DNA from: Candidatus Methylomirabilota bacterium
GTDB lineage: Bacteria > Methylomirabilota > Methylomirabilia > Rokubacteriales > CSP1-6
Length of the DNA: 53,282 nucleotides
NCBI GenBank assembly: GCA_036001065.1
Contig: DASYUQ010000222.1
Span: forward strand, 1 to 53,282
Direction of reading: 5' to 3'
The position numbers and the translations under genes are program-made. Below, piece by piece: positions 7,611 through 15,879 of this stretch. The stretch's first letter is position 1, and each line of letters starts with the position of its first letter. The notes beneath the pieces are model-generated. The model saw only the letters and a program-made list of their open reading frames with translations. It made no database searches and was not told where the DNA came from.

Positions 7611-8239
7611 CAGTGACGAACCTCCTTCTGCGGCAGATCTAGATCGGGCAAACCGAGCACGAGGCGGCTGATCCGCGCGCGCTCGGCCACGATGATGGCC
7701 GTGAGCCGGTCGACGGCCTCCTTCAGGTCCCGGTTCACGATCAGGTAATCGTATTCTCGCCACATCGCGATCTCTTCGCGGGCCCGCTCGAGCCGGCGCG
7801 CGATCTCCCGGTCGGCATCCGAACGGCGCTCGCGCAGGCGCTGCTCCAGCTCGGCCATCGAGGGCGCGACGATGAACACCAGCACGGCTTCGGGGTAACG
7901 GCGCCGCAGCTGCGCCGCGCCCTGGGTGTCGATGTCGAGCAGGATGTCCCGACCGGCGCTCTGCGCCTCCTCCAGCACGCTGGCCCGCGTGCCGTAGAGG
8001 TGGCCGTGCACGGTGGCCCATTCCGCGAACTCGCCCCGGGCCCGCAGATCGCGGAACCGCGCCTCGGCCACGAACCAGAAGTCGGTGCCGTCGATCTCGC
8101 CCGGTCGCGGCGCCCGCGTCGTGTAGGACACGGAGTAGGCGAGATCGGGGAGCCGCAGGCGCGCCTCGCGGCACAGGGTCGTCTTGCCCGCCCCGGAGGG
8201 TGCGGAGACGACGAAGAGCGCACCCCGACGCCGGATCAA
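7610..8239 (-). CDS. gmk: Guanylate kinase
   Basis: ATP-dependent GMP phosphorylation. The 209-residue protein has the P-loop SAPSGAGKTT (about residues 12-21), the GMP-binding SYTTRAPRPGEIDGTDFWF segment and the lid/ADP-binding RRSDADREIARRL region. The start is read as TTG (8237-8239) because GAGGGGAG stands about ten bases upstream and no in-frame ATG gives the conserved N-terminus. It is separated from yicC by 48 bases. Confidence 0.95.
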   Translation of the reverse strand: MIRRRGALFVVSAPSGAGKTTLCREARLRLPDLAYSVSYTTRAPRPGEIDGTDFWFVAEARFRDLRARGEFAEWATVHGHLYGTRASVLEEAQSAGRDILLDIDTQGAAQLRRRYPEAVLVFIVAPSMAELEQRLRERRSDADREIARRLERAREEIAMWREYDYLIVNRDLKEAVDRLTAIIVAERARISRLVLGLPDLDLPQKEVRH

Positions 8240-8287
8240 CCGCCGGCACTCCCCTCGCTGGCGAGGCGCCGCGCCAGGTCCCTCCGT

Positions 8288-9172
8288 CTATTCAAGGTTC
8301 TGAACCTGTTCCCGCATCTTTTCGAGAACGCCCTTGGCGGCGAGGGCGGCCTGGCTCAGCTCGAGGTCGTCGGCCTTGGCGGCGACGGTGTTCACTTCCC
8401 GGTTGAGCTCCTGGATCAGGAAGTCGAGCTGCCGTCCCACCGGCCCGCCCTTGTCGAGCGTCAGCGCGAAATCGTCCAGGTGCACCCGCAGCCGCACCAG
8501 CTCCTCGGTCACGTCGGTCTTCTGCGCCCACACCGCCACCTCGGTGATGATGCGCGCCTCGTCGAGCGGGAGCTCGCCCAGCAACGAGCGCAGCCGTTCC
8601 CGCAGCCGCTCGCCGCGGCGCGCCGCCGCCAGCGGCGCCCGCCCCGCCATCGCGCTCGTGTGCGCGGCCAGCTCCGCCACGAGCCCCCGCAGCTCGGAGA
8701 CGAGCGCCGCTCCCTCGGCGGCGCGTCGCGCGACCAGCGCGTCGAGCGCGTCGCCCAACGCCTGCGCCAGCAGGGGCCACGCCGCCGCGGCGTCGAGGGG
8801 CAGCGCGTCCTCGAGCTCAGTCACGCCCGGGCGCTCGAGCAGCCACGCTACCGTCCCCTCCTCGGTCAGGCCCAGCTCGCTGGCCAGCGCCCGCGCCTCG
8901 GCGAGGTAGCGCCGCGCCAGCGCCGTGTTCACCCGTACCGCCTGCGCCGACTGACCGGCCGCGGGCGTGAGCTGCACCGCGACGTCGATCCGCCCGCGCT
9001 CGAGCCGTGACTGGATGAGCCGCCGCGCCTCCATCTCGAGACTCGCCAGCGCCGGCGGCAGGCGCACCGCGATGTCGAGATGGCGGTGGTTGACGGAGCG
9101 TGTCTCCACGGTGAACGCGCAGGTGTCCCCGATGGATTCCGCGCGACCGAACCCGGTCATGCTGCGGATCAT
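8288..9172 (-). CDS. yicC: YicC/YloC family endoribonuclease
   Basis: The 294-residue protein begins with the diagnostic MIRSMTGFGRAE and ends in the conserved C-terminal block (GGPVGRQLDFLIQELNREVN, then NTVAAKADD). Characterised members are RNases implicated in small-RNA turnover. It is the first long gene of the operon; its ATG (9170-9172) overlaps the stop of a 13-codon upstream frame. gmk and rpoZ downstream match the usual yicC neighbourhood. Confidence 0.94.
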   Translation of the reverse strand: MIRSMTGFGRAESIGDTCAFTVETRSVNHRHLDIAVRLPPALASLEMEARRLIQSRLERGRIDVAVQLTPAAGQSAQAVRVNTALARRYLAEARALASELGLTEEGTVAWLLERPGVTELEDALPLDAAAAWPLLAQALGDALDALVARRAAEGAALVSELRGLVAELAAHTSAMAGRAPLAAARRGERLRERLRSLLGELPLDEARIITEVAVWAQKTDVTEELVRLRVHLDDFALTLDKGGPVGRQLDFLIQELNREVNTVAAKADDLELSQAALAAKGVLEKMREQVQNLE

Positions 9173-9210
9173 CGGAGGGCCTTGGCGGGGGCGACTCGGG
9201 TACCGCTCAT
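9169..9210 (-). CDS. 13-residue leader peptide ahead of yicC (candidate)
   Basis: An ATG at 9208-9210 opens a 13-codon frame (MSGTRVAPAKALR) ending in TGA that overlaps the yicC ATG as ATGA. The predicted transcription start from the promoter at 9217-9246 falls at about the A of this ATG, so it would be translated leaderlessly and hand ribosomes to yicC, which has no obvious Shine-Dalgarno of its own. No conservation data were available. Confidence 0.4.
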   Translation of the reverse strand: MSGTRVAPAKALR

Positions 9211-9216
9211 CGCTGG

Positions 9217-9246
9217 ATGATAGGCGAAAATCGCTTGTAGTGTCAA
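9217..9246 (-). promoter_or_regulatory. Sigma-70-type promoter of the yicC-gmk-rpoZ-coaBC-udg-priA-def-fmt-rsmB-rpe operon
   Basis: Minus strand: TTGACA (9241-9246), 18-base spacer, TATCAT (9217-9222). The expected start is about 9210. This is the only good promoter seen upstream of the ten co-directional, mostly overlapping genes. Confidence 0.65.
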
Positions 9247-9325
9247 TGTGTTGCGGTTGCTACCGGAGCCGGACCCCGCTCGAGGCGGGCCTGCTGCGCG
9301 GGCGGGGCCGGACCCTCGCCGGGGC

Positions 9326-9745
9326 TCAGCTGGAGCTGGGGACGGGGCCGCGACGGTTCGACCGCCGCGTCGCCAGCGCCGCCGCCACCAGATGGTCGAT
9401 GTAGAGAACGTTGAAGGGCTTCGGGATGTAGGCGAACGCTCCATGCTTCAGTGCCTCGGCGAAGGCCGTCTCGGTGGCGTTTCCGCTCACCATGAGGACC
9501 GGGATGTTCGGGTCGGCCTTGCGGATACGCTTGAGCACTTCGATGCCGCTCATGTCGGGGAGCTTGATGTCGAGAAGGACGAGATTCGGACGCTGCCAGA
9601 AGAGGGTCGCGATCGCGTCGGAGCCCTTCGAGGCGGTCTCGATTGCATACGCCTGCTTCGAGTCGCGCAGGACAGCGCTCAGCATTTCAACGACTGTGGG
9701 GTCGTCGTCGACGATCAGGATTCGGACCGGGTTCGGATTGCTCAC
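9326..9745 (-). CDS. Single-domain response regulator (CheY-like receiver)
   Basis: The 139-residue protein is one receiver domain: acidic pair in LIVDDDPTVV, phospho-acceptor Asp in NLVLLDIKLPDMSG, Thr/Ser switch in VLMVSGNATE and Lys in IPKPFN. There is no output domain; a short Arg/Ser-rich tail follows. It starts at GTG (9743-9745). No cognate kinase is adjacent, so it may be a stand-alone phosphorelay component. It is separated by 153 bases from yicC. Confidence 0.9.
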   Translation of the reverse strand: MSNPNPVRILIVDDDPTVVEMLSAVLRDSKQAYAIETASKGSDAIATLFWQRPNLVLLDIKLPDMSGIEVLKRIRKADPNIPVLMVSGNATETAFAEALKHGAFAYIPKPFNVLYIDHLVAAALATRRSNRRGPVPSSS

Positions 9746-10023
9746 CAGGGGTCACGACGCCACGGGGCTCTCGAGGGGGAGATGGAAGCGCGCGCGGCGG
9801 GCCCGGAGAGGCTGATCATGGTGTCAATGGAAGGACAGCAAACCAGGTACCAAGCCAACCGGACCGCGCAAGCCCCGATGATTCTTCGCGTCTCGGTCGG
9901 GACCCGTCGCGGCCGCGATGGCAACCGTGCCAGGGCGACAACCGCGTCGGGGAAAATGTCCCCTAAACGAACGACGACCCGCCGCCTCGAGTGCGCCGGT
10001 CGGCACGCGGTCCCGAGGGCTTT
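9746..10023. other. Non-coding stretch, no feature recognised
   Basis: Between the response regulator and the permease remnant I see no convincing gene, repeat or structured RNA. The short frames here have no family resemblance. Confidence 0.5.
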
Positions 10024-10053
10024 TTGACACCATCTGATGGAGCGACGTACACT
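10024..10053 (+). promoter_or_regulatory. Candidate sigma-70-type promoter before the permease remnant
   Basis: TTGACA (10024-10029), 18-base spacer, TACACT (10048-10053). It is followed by AAGGAGG (10065-10071) and in-frame CTG codons at 10075 and 10078. It could drive the truncated permease and the small membrane protein, or be chance. Confidence 0.4.
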
Positions 10054-10071
10054 CCGGAATCCTCAAGGAGG

Positions 10072-10494
10072 ATCCTGCTGGCGAAGATCGTGCTGGCCTG
10101 GACCATCGTCTTCTTCATCGTGTTCTTCAACACGTTTCAGGGAGCGCGGAGCGTCCACGCGGACTTGATCCACTCCGCGCGCTTCCTGGGCGCCAACGAG
10201 CGCCAGGTCATGACCACGGTGATCGTCCCCTCGGCCCTGGCCTGGACCTTCGCCTCCCTCACGCCCTCCATCTCGTTCGCGCTGATCGGCGTCGTCGTCG
10301 GCGCGTTCCTGGGCGGCGAGTCCGGAGGCGGCCTCGGCTACCTGATCATCCAGTCGCTCGGCACGCTCAATGCCGCGGACATGATGGTGGCGCTGCTCAC
10401 CCTGGGCGTCATCGGCAGCGTCATGGCCCTGGGGATCAAGCAGGTCGAGATGCGGCTGCTCCGCTGGCGGCCGGAGTACCGGAGCCGCCCATGA
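10072..10494 (+). pseudogene. ABC transporter permease, 5'-truncated (SsuC/TauC type)
   Basis: The frame encodes only the C-terminal half of a BPD-type permease: LAKIVLAWTIVFFIVFFNTFQGARSV, the EAA-like loop (ADLIHSARFLGANERQVMTTVIVPSA) and two further membrane segments. Family members are about 250-270 residues; roughly the first 110 are missing and no ATG precedes the homologous part. AAGGAGG at 10065-10071 could allow initiation at CTG, so a short product is not excluded. No ATP-binding or substrate-binding partner is nearby. It ends in an ATGA overlap with the next gene. Confidence 0.75.
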
Positions 10495-10847
10495 CGCGCG
10501 CGACCATCGCCACGCTGGCGGCCCTCTTCCTGGCGGGGACCGCCGCCGTGGCCGTGGCCCGGTTCTTCGGCGGGTCGGGCTCGCGCGGGTCCATCCTCGC
10601 ATCGGTGACCGCTCACTGGCTGGGCGCCTACGCGCTGTGGACCTTCGCCGGCGGCCTCGCCCTCCGCTACGGCGCCCTGAGCGTCTACGACAGCACGCTC
10701 TTCGGTCTCCTGGCGCTGGGTATGGGCTTCTGGCAGTACCGGACGCGCGTCCGGGCCGGCCGGGAGCCGGCGCTGGCGGTCTTCGTGGGCGGCCAGCTCG
10801 CGTGGCTGGCCATCGTCGGGGCCCAGAACGGCCTGTTCGGCCCCTGA
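10491..10847 (+). CDS. Small integral membrane protein, unknown
   Basis: The 118-residue hydrophobic protein has about four membrane segments (residues 5-23, 36-55, 66-84, 95-113) and no motif I recognise. The ATG overlaps the permease stop as ATGA, indicating the pair was once one transcription unit. Codon pattern (strong third-position GC) supports coding. It may be an accessory component of the lost transporter. Confidence 0.55.
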   Translation: MTRATIATLAALFLAGTAAVAVARFFGGSGSRGSILASVTAHWLGAYALWTFAGGLALRYGALSVYDSTLFGLLALGMGFWQYRTRVRAGREPALAVFVGGQLAWLAIVGAQNGLFGP

Positions 10848-10884
10848 CGGCCGGCTCCGCCGGCGCCGTCGTGTCCGCAAAACT

Positions 10885-11091
10885 TTGCCGCCGTCCGCCC
10901 GCCGCGTTGCACGGTCCCCGACCTTCCCACTTGGACTAGACAACCGCGTGATCGTGCGGATCGGTAGCGGGGAGCACCGCTGCGGGCCGGGAGCCCTGCT
11001 GACGATTCCCGCCAAGACCCGTCACCACGTGCGCAACCCCGGCCGCCCGCCGCTTTTCTTCGTGACCGTTTACGCGCCGCCCGCGTGCTAG
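10885..11091 (+). pseudogene. Cupin-domain protein, C-terminal fragment
   Basis: Residues RVIVRIGSGEHRCGPGALLT then IPAKTRHHVRN, followed by PPLFFVTVYAPP, match the second half of a small cupin barrel (G-x5-P-x-G motif and H-x-x-x-N region). The first cupin motif is missing and the sequence upstream is unrelated. The terminal TAG (11089-11091) comes from the CTAG end of the 90-bp element, so the gene is also cut on that side. Confidence 0.6.
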
Positions 11092-11177
11092 TGCCGTTCC
11101 AACTATTCGCGCCTAGGAAGGCACCGTGTACGTCGTTCGTGGACAGATTTAGTATCAACAAGTTGGAACGGCACTAG
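11088..11177 (+). mobile_element. 90-bp family A element, copy 1
   Basis: Ninety bases bounded by perfect 17-base inverted repeats (CTAGTGCCGTTCCAACT and its complement). Inside is AGGAAGG (11115-11121), then GTG and an eight-codon stub VYVVRGQI ending in TAG (11126-11152). The left 44 bases match the GIY-YIG element at the window start. Identical to the copy at 38679-38768 and one base different from that at 45689-45778. CTAG at both ends may be a duplicated 4-bp target. Confidence 0.8.
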
Positions 11178-11238
11178 CCCGCGCGGGCGCTCGGCCCGCG
11201 GGCTTGTGGTCACCGCGCGCCTGGTATTAGATGGTTGA

Positions 11239-12156
11239 GTGAGCGATTCGCGCGGCTCGATCGCCCGGCTCGAGGCCAGCATCGTCCGGTGCATCGTCGG
11301 CAAGCCCGAGGTGGTCCGCCTGGCCGTCGTGGGGCTTCTGGCCCGCGGCCACGTGCTGATCGAGGACGCGCCGGGAGTGGGCAAGACGACGCTGGCCGCC
11401 GCCCTGGCCCGTTCCATCGGCGGCCAGTTCCAGCGCATCCAGTTCACCTCCGACATGCTGCCGTCCGATATTCTGGGCGTCTCGGTGTGGCAGCCCGACC
11501 GCGCAGAGTTCATCTTCAAGCCGGGTCCGCTCTTTGCGAACATCGTCCTCGCGGACGAGATCAACCGGACGACGCCGAAGACCCAATCGAGCCTCCTGGA
11601 GGCGATGAACGAGGCGCAGGTCTCCATCGACCACGCGACCTACCCGCTGCCGCGGCCGTTCATGGTGCTCGCGACCCAGAACCCCCGGGAGTACGAGGGC
11701 ACGTATCCGCTCCCCGAGTCCCAGCTCGACCGGTTCCTGCTGCGCATCCGCATCGGCTATCCCGAGGCCCCGGACGAGAAGGCGATCCTCCGCGGCGCCG
11801 CCGCGCCCCCCGAAACGCTGGCGCCGGCCCTCGACAGCGCCGCCGTCGTCGCGCTCCAGGAGCAGACCGGGCGCGTGCGTGTGGAAGAGTCGATCCTCGA
11901 TTACCTGATGAGGCTCGTGGCCGCCACGCGCACGTCGCCCCTGCTGAGTCTCGGCGTCAGCCCCCGCGGGTCGCTGGCCCTGCTCCGGGCGGCCCAGGCC
12001 TCCGCGCTGGCCGATGGCCGCGAGTACGTGGTGCCCGACGACATCAAGCGGCTCGCCGTCGCGGTGCTCGCCCACCGCGTGATCCTCCGCGCCGGCGGGA
12101 TCGACGGCGACGCGGCGGTCCGCTCCATCCTGCAGGAAATCCCCGTCCCGCGGTGA
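11239..12156 (+). CDS. MoxR-family AAA+ ATPase (cluster 1)
   Basis: The 305-residue protein has Walker A APGVGKTT (residues 44-51), Walker B ILADEINR (about 106), sensor 1 in VLATQNP and the arginine-finger region YPLPESQLDRFLLR. MoxR ATPases act as chaperones for protein complexes and are typically encoded with DUF58 and transglutaminase-like membrane proteins, as here. The GTG at 11239 is chosen because an in-frame stop (11236-11238) lies immediately upstream. The stop overlaps the DUF58 GTG as GTGA. A weak TATTAG at 11225 would give an almost leaderless mRNA. Confidence 0.93.
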   Translation: MSDSRGSIARLEASIVRCIVGKPEVVRLAVVGLLARGHVLIEDAPGVGKTTLAAALARSIGGQFQRIQFTSDMLPSDILGVSVWQPDRAEFIFKPGPLFANIVLADEINRTTPKTQSSLLEAMNEAQVSIDHATYPLPRPFMVLATQNPREYEGTYPLPESQLDRFLLRIRIGYPEAPDEKAILRGAAAPPETLAPALDSAAVVALQEQTGRVRVEESILDYLMRLVAATRTSPLLSLGVSPRGSLALLRAAQASALADGREYVVPDDIKRLAVAVLAHRVILRAGGIDGDAAVRSILQEIPVPR

Positions 12157-13163
12157 GGCGGGTGGCGTTCTGGTGGCCACCGCGCTTCCTCCGGCCCCAC
12201 CGCACGATCCATCCGACGCGCGAGGGCTGGTGGTGTCTGCTCGTCGCGGTCGGGCTCGGCTTCACCGCGATCAACAGCGGCAATAATATGCTCTACCTGC
12301 TGGAGTCCATGCTGCTGGCGCTCATCATCGTCTCGGGCGTCCTCTCGGAGCAGTCCATGCGCCGGCTCCGGCTCGCCGCCCTCGTGCCCGACGAGATCTA
12401 CGCGGGACGCCCGGCCATGCTGGGCGCCACCGTGGCCAACGCCAAGCGTCGCCTGCCCGCCCGCTCGATCGCACTGGAGATTCTCGACGGGAGGCGGGTG
12501 ATCTATCTGCCCCGCTTGGCTGCGGGCGCCGAACGGGTGGTGACGTGGGAGCAGACCTTCCCGGCGCGGGGCCGACAGCGGGTGGCCGGGCTCCGCGTGA
12601 CGACGCGGTTTCCTTTCGGGCTGTTCGTCAAGGCCGGGCCGGTCCAGCTCCAGTCGGAGATCGTCGTCTACCCGGCGGTGGGGCCGGTGGCGGCCGACCG
12701 CCTCCGCCCGACCGCGGGCGCCGCCGCCGCCGCCCTCCGGCGCCGCGGCCGCGGCCAGGACCTGCACAACCTGCGTGAGTACCAGGACGGCGACGATCCG
12801 CGACTGATCCACTGGCGCGTGACCGCCAAGACTGGAGTGACGACGGTGCGTGAGCTGGAGGCGGAGGCAGCCGGCGACGTGCGGCTGGTCCTGCGGGGAA
12901 CGGGCGCGCGCGATCCGGTGCGGCTCGAGCGCGGGCTCTCGGAGGCGGCATCGCTGGCCGGACATTTCACCCGGCAGGGCGCCGCGGTGTCGCTTGTCGG
13001 GGCCGGGCTGTCCGTCCGGCGGGGCCGTGGCCGGGAGCACGAACGCCAGCTCCTCACGGCGCTCGCGCTCTACGCGCCTGGGAGCCCGGGGCTCGCGCCA
13101 GCTCCCCGGGACGTGCGCGAGCCGGAAAGGCCGATGCGCGAGATCGCGGTGGACCTCGACTGA
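12153..13163 (+). CDS. DUF58 domain protein (cluster 1)
   Basis: The 336-residue protein has two N-terminal membrane segments (WWCLLVAVGLGFTAINSG and LYLLESMLLALIIVSGVL), then a periplasm-side beta region and the DUF58 signature LREYQDGDDPRLIHWRVTAK (about residues 208-227), followed by a von Willebrand-like C-terminal region. Such proteins are functionally linked with MoxR ATPases. The GTG at 12153-12155 overlaps the moxR stop as GTGA; GTG at 12162 is an alternative. Its stop lies one base before the transglutaminase ATG. Confidence 0.9.
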   Translation: MRRVAFWWPPRFLRPHRTIHPTREGWWCLLVAVGLGFTAINSGNNMLYLLESMLLALIIVSGVLSEQSMRRLRLAALVPDEIYAGRPAMLGATVANAKRRLPARSIALEILDGRRVIYLPRLAAGAERVVTWEQTFPARGRQRVAGLRVTTRFPFGLFVKAGPVQLQSEIVVYPAVGPVAADRLRPTAGAAAAALRRRGRGQDLHNLREYQDGDDPRLIHWRVTAKTGVTTVRELEAEAAGDVRLVLRGTGARDPVRLERGLSEAASLAGHFTRQGAAVSLVGAGLSVRRGRGREHERQLLTALALYAPGSPGLAPAPRDVREPERPMREIAVDLD

Positions 13164-13164
13164 G

Positions 13165-15168
13165 ATGTCGGCCGAGCGCGCGCTGAGAATCGCGGCCTAC
13201 CTGGTGGTGGCCACGGGCGTCGCCGCCTTGTACCTCGGCGCGCTGATCGGCCCGCTCGGCCTCGCTCTCGTCGCGCTGGCCCTGGGAATCGGCTGGCGGC
13301 TCCGCGAGCGCGCCCACCCGACCGCCGCGCTCGGCGGCGTGCTCGCCGCCGGCGTCGTCGTCTTCGCGGGGGTCGACTTCCTCTACCTCGCCGAGAGCCC
13401 GTTCGACGCGTTCGTGCACCTCCTGGTTCTGCTGGTGCTCCTCCGGCTCGGCACCGCCCGACGGCCGCGGGACTTCCGGGACGCGGGGCTGCTCGCCTTC
13501 TTCATGCTGGTGGCGTCGTCCGCGATCACCGTCGGCCTGGAGTTCTTCTTCGTCCTCGTCGCCTTCCTGGTCGCCGGCATCTGCATGCTCCTCCTGGCCC
13601 ACGAGCTGTCCGAGACCGAGCGCGCCGGCGCGGCCGACCCGCTCCCGGTGGGCGCCGGCCTGGTGGGCCTGGGTCTGGCGGCCTCGGCGGGCGCGCTGCT
13701 CACGACCCTCGGTCTCTTCTTCGTCATCCCGCGAGTCGGCGAGGCGACCGTCGCGCTACGGAGCGCCGCGCGCCGGACGCCCATCGGGTTCAGCGACCGC
13801 GTGGAGCTGGGCGCGATCGGCGAGCTGGAGACCGACGCCGCGGTGGCCATGCGCGTCTATCTGGCGGACGGGCCGCCCTCGCCGGATCTGCTCCCACGGC
13901 TCCGCTGGCGCGGCGTCGCCCTCGATCGCTTCGATGGCCGCGCGTGGAGCGCCCAGCTTCACCGCCGCGTTCCCCTGCTGCGCTCCCCCGGCGGTCCGCT
14001 GGAGCTCGGCACCGCGCGGGGCACGGGCCGGCTCGTCACGCAAGAGGTCTTCCTGGAGCCGATCGGCACGGACGCCCTCTTCGCCGCCCCGCACGCCGTG
14101 CGCCTGCGGATCCGCGGCGGCGCGCTGGCGGACGACATGGGCGCCATCTCCGTTCCCACTCCGCTGGGCCGCGTGCAGTACACCGTGGAGTCGGAGGTGG
14201 GGCGCGCCTGGCCCGAGCGGCTGGGGAGCGTCGATGCCGCGCGCTACCTGCAGCTGCCGTCGCTGCCGCCGCGGATCCCGGCCCTGGCCCGCGAGGTCAG
14301 CGCGGGCGCGGGCAACGCGACGGCCACCGCCCTGGCGCTCACCAATTTTCTCTCCCGGGAGTTCCGCTACACGCTCAAGCTCGAGCGCACCACGGCGCTC
14401 GAGCCGCTCGAGGAGTTCCTCTTCGTGCGTCGGGCGGGCAACTGCGAGTACTTCGCTACCGCGCTGGCCGTCATGCTCCGCTCGCTGGGCATCCCGGCCC
14501 GCGTGATCACCGGCTTTCAGCAGGGAGAGTGGAACCCCTACGGCCAGCACTTCCTGGTCCGGATGGGCGACGCGCACGCCTGGGTCGAGGCCTACCTCGC
14601 CGGCGCCGGCTGGGTGACGTTCGATCCATCGCCGCGGGGCAGCGCGGGCGCGTTCGCCACCTCGAGCGGCGCCGGCCTCTGGATCGATGCCCTGCGGCTG
14701 CGCTGGTACCGCTACATCGTGAACTGGAGCCGTCAGGATCAGGTGCGGGTCGCGGCCACGCTGCGCCGGGCGGCCTGGACGGCGCAGCCCTGGCGCGTGC
14801 CGTGGCGGGCATCGGGCGATGGCTCCAACGCGGCGCTGCTGGCGCTGGCGCTCGCCACGGGTGGCCTGGCCTGGCTCGTCTGGCGCCACGCGCGCCCTGG
14901 CGCGGTGCGGATCCCGCCGCCGGCGGTGCCCGACTTCTACCGGCGCGCATTACGCTGCCTGGCGCGACGGGGGTTGCGTCCGGCGCCGGCAGAGACGGCG
15001 CGCGAGTTTTCCGCCCGCGTCGGTGCGGAGACGCCGGCTCGGGCCGCGCCGTTCGCGGTGATCACGGCGGCATACGAGGCCGTGAGGTTCGGCTCGGCGA
15101 CGCTCTCTGCGTTGGACACGGCCCGGATGGATGCGTGTCTCGGGGCCCTGGCCCACTTCCGGCCCTGA
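13165..15168 (+). CDS. TgpA-like transglutaminase-family membrane protein (cluster 1)
   Basis: The 667-residue protein has five or six N-terminal membrane helices (to about residue 200), a periplasmic domain containing a transglutaminase-like fold with Cys in RAGNCEYFATA, His in GDAHAWVEAYL and Asp in TFDPSP, then a membrane helix near residue 560 and a DUF4129-like C-terminal tail. Pseudomonas TgpA is the known relative; substrates are not established. It ends the moxR-DUF58-tgpA unit. The ATG at 13165-13167 lies one base after the DUF58 stop. A second cluster of the same three families lies at 35127-39846 but is clearly divergent. Confidence 0.9.
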   Translation: MSAERALRIAAYLVVATGVAALYLGALIGPLGLALVALALGIGWRLRERAHPTAALGGVLAAGVVVFAGVDFLYLAESPFDAFVHLLVLLVLLRLGTARRPRDFRDAGLLAFFMLVASSAITVGLEFFFVLVAFLVAGICMLLLAHELSETERAGAADPLPVGAGLVGLGLAASAGALLTTLGLFFVIPRVGEATVALRSAARRTPIGFSDRVELGAIGELETDAAVAMRVYLADGPPSPDLLPRLRWRGVALDRFDGRAWSAQLHRRVPLLRSPGGPLELGTARGTGRLVTQEVFLEPIGTDALFAAPHAVRLRIRGGALADDMGAISVPTPLGRVQYTVESEVGRAWPERLGSVDAARYLQLPSLPPRIPALAREVSAGAGNATATALALTNFLSREFRYTLKLERTTALEPLEEFLFVRRAGNCEYFATALAVMLRSLGIPARVITGFQQGEWNPYGQHFLVRMGDAHAWVEAYLAGAGWVTFDPSPRGSAGAFATSSGAGLWIDALRLRWYRYIVNWSRQDQVRVAATLRRAAWTAQPWRVPWRASGDGSNAALLALALATGGLAWLVWRHARPGAVRIPPPAVPDFYRRALRCLARRGLRPAPAETAREFSARVGAETPARAAPFAVITAAYEAVRFGSATLSALDTARMDACLGALAHFRP

Positions 15169-15332
15169 CACTAGCCCGGGATCTGCCCCGCCGGCGGCTG
15201 TTGCCGTTCTGACCCTGGGGTGGTCACAGGCTTGTCAGGTCCAGGGAATTTCTCCAGGCATGGGGGAGGCGCCTTCGGGATGGATCCTTTAATTCTCGAC
15301 AGGTTAGGTGTCCTGTCCCTTACTGTCAACCC

Positions 15333-15348
15333 TGGCCCGATCCTTGCG
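15333..15348 (+). promoter_or_regulatory. Candidate sigma-54 promoter
   Basis: TGGCCCGATCCTTGCG has GG and GC ten bases apart and matches the -24/-12 consensus (TGGCAC-N5-TTGCA) except for the C in place of A. The GC is 17 bases from the ATG at 15364, nearly the same spacing as at lpxC. Confidence 0.35.
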
Positions 15349-15357
15349 CAATGACGG

Positions 15358-15864
15358 GTGACCATGGCTGGAGAAGAGATCGGCAACCAGAGCCTCGGGG
15401 GGACCTCCTGGCTCTCCGCCCTGAGACAGCCGCTCACGAAGGTCCAGGCGATCGTGGGCATCACGGCCGGGATGCTCTCCGTGGGAGGCGCTCTCTTCCC
15501 GCTGGTCGGACTTACCAGGGTTGCGACGCACGGTGAGTTCGTGGGGGTCGTGCAGGACGCGCGCTCGCGCCGGCCCCTCATCAAGGCGACCGTCGAGATC
15601 GTGACGGCGCAGAACGCCATCGTGACGACCCTGGTCTCCATGGACGACGGGCGCGTCCGCCAGAGGCTGAAGGAAGGCCAGTACCGGGTGCGCGTGACCT
15701 ACCCCCGGTTCGTTCCGGAAGTCCGGCAGGTGCTGGTCATTGCAGGCCAGACCGCCGAAGTGCACCTCGCGCTGGCCCCGCGTCCCCTCCCGCCGCCTCC
15801 CCCGGCGAAGCCCGTGGAAAAGCCGGGCGCGGTCCGGCGGTTCTTCCGCAACCTCGGGATCTAG
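15358..15864 (+). CDS. Membrane-anchored carboxypeptidase-regulatory-like domain protein
   Basis: The 168-residue protein has one membrane segment (about residues 31-53, IVGITAGMLSVGGALFPLVG), then a small beta-sandwich of the CarboxypepD_reg/PEGA kind (GVVQDARSRRPLIKATVEIV, then GRVRQRLKEGQYRVRVTYP). A Pro-rich stretch and a basic tail (RRFFRNLGI) follow. It probably exposes the domain outside the membrane. The start may be GTG 15358 or ATG 15364. It is convergent with pyrE (15-base gap) and preceded by a possible sigma-54 promoter. The specific function is unknown. Confidence 0.7.
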   Translation: MTMAGEEIGNQSLGGTSWLSALRQPLTKVQAIVGITAGMLSVGGALFPLVGLTRVATHGEFVGVVQDARSRRPLIKATVEIVTAQNAIVTTLVSMDDGRVRQRLKEGQYRVRVTYPRFVPEVRQVLVIAGQTAEVHLALAPRPLPPPPPAKPVEKPGAVRRFFRNLGI

Positions 15865-15879
15865 CCCGCCGTTTCGATC

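Noticed and set aside
9742-9924. Short minus-strand frames upstream of the response regulator
   Set aside because: Low-complexity, no family resemblance and no ribosome binding site.
11178-11205. GC-rich hairpin after the first 90-bp element as an intrinsic terminator
   Set aside because: There is a stem (GCGGGC/GCCCGC) but no T-run on either strand.
11204-11230. TTGTGG-15-TATTAG as promoter for moxR cluster 1
   Set aside because: Spacer too short and -35 weak; noted only as a possibility in the gene entry.
15169-15180. CACTAGCCCG after tgpA cluster 1, resembling the flank of the 90-bp element at 11177
   Set aside because: Only about ten bases agree and no terminal repeat sequence is present; probably chance.
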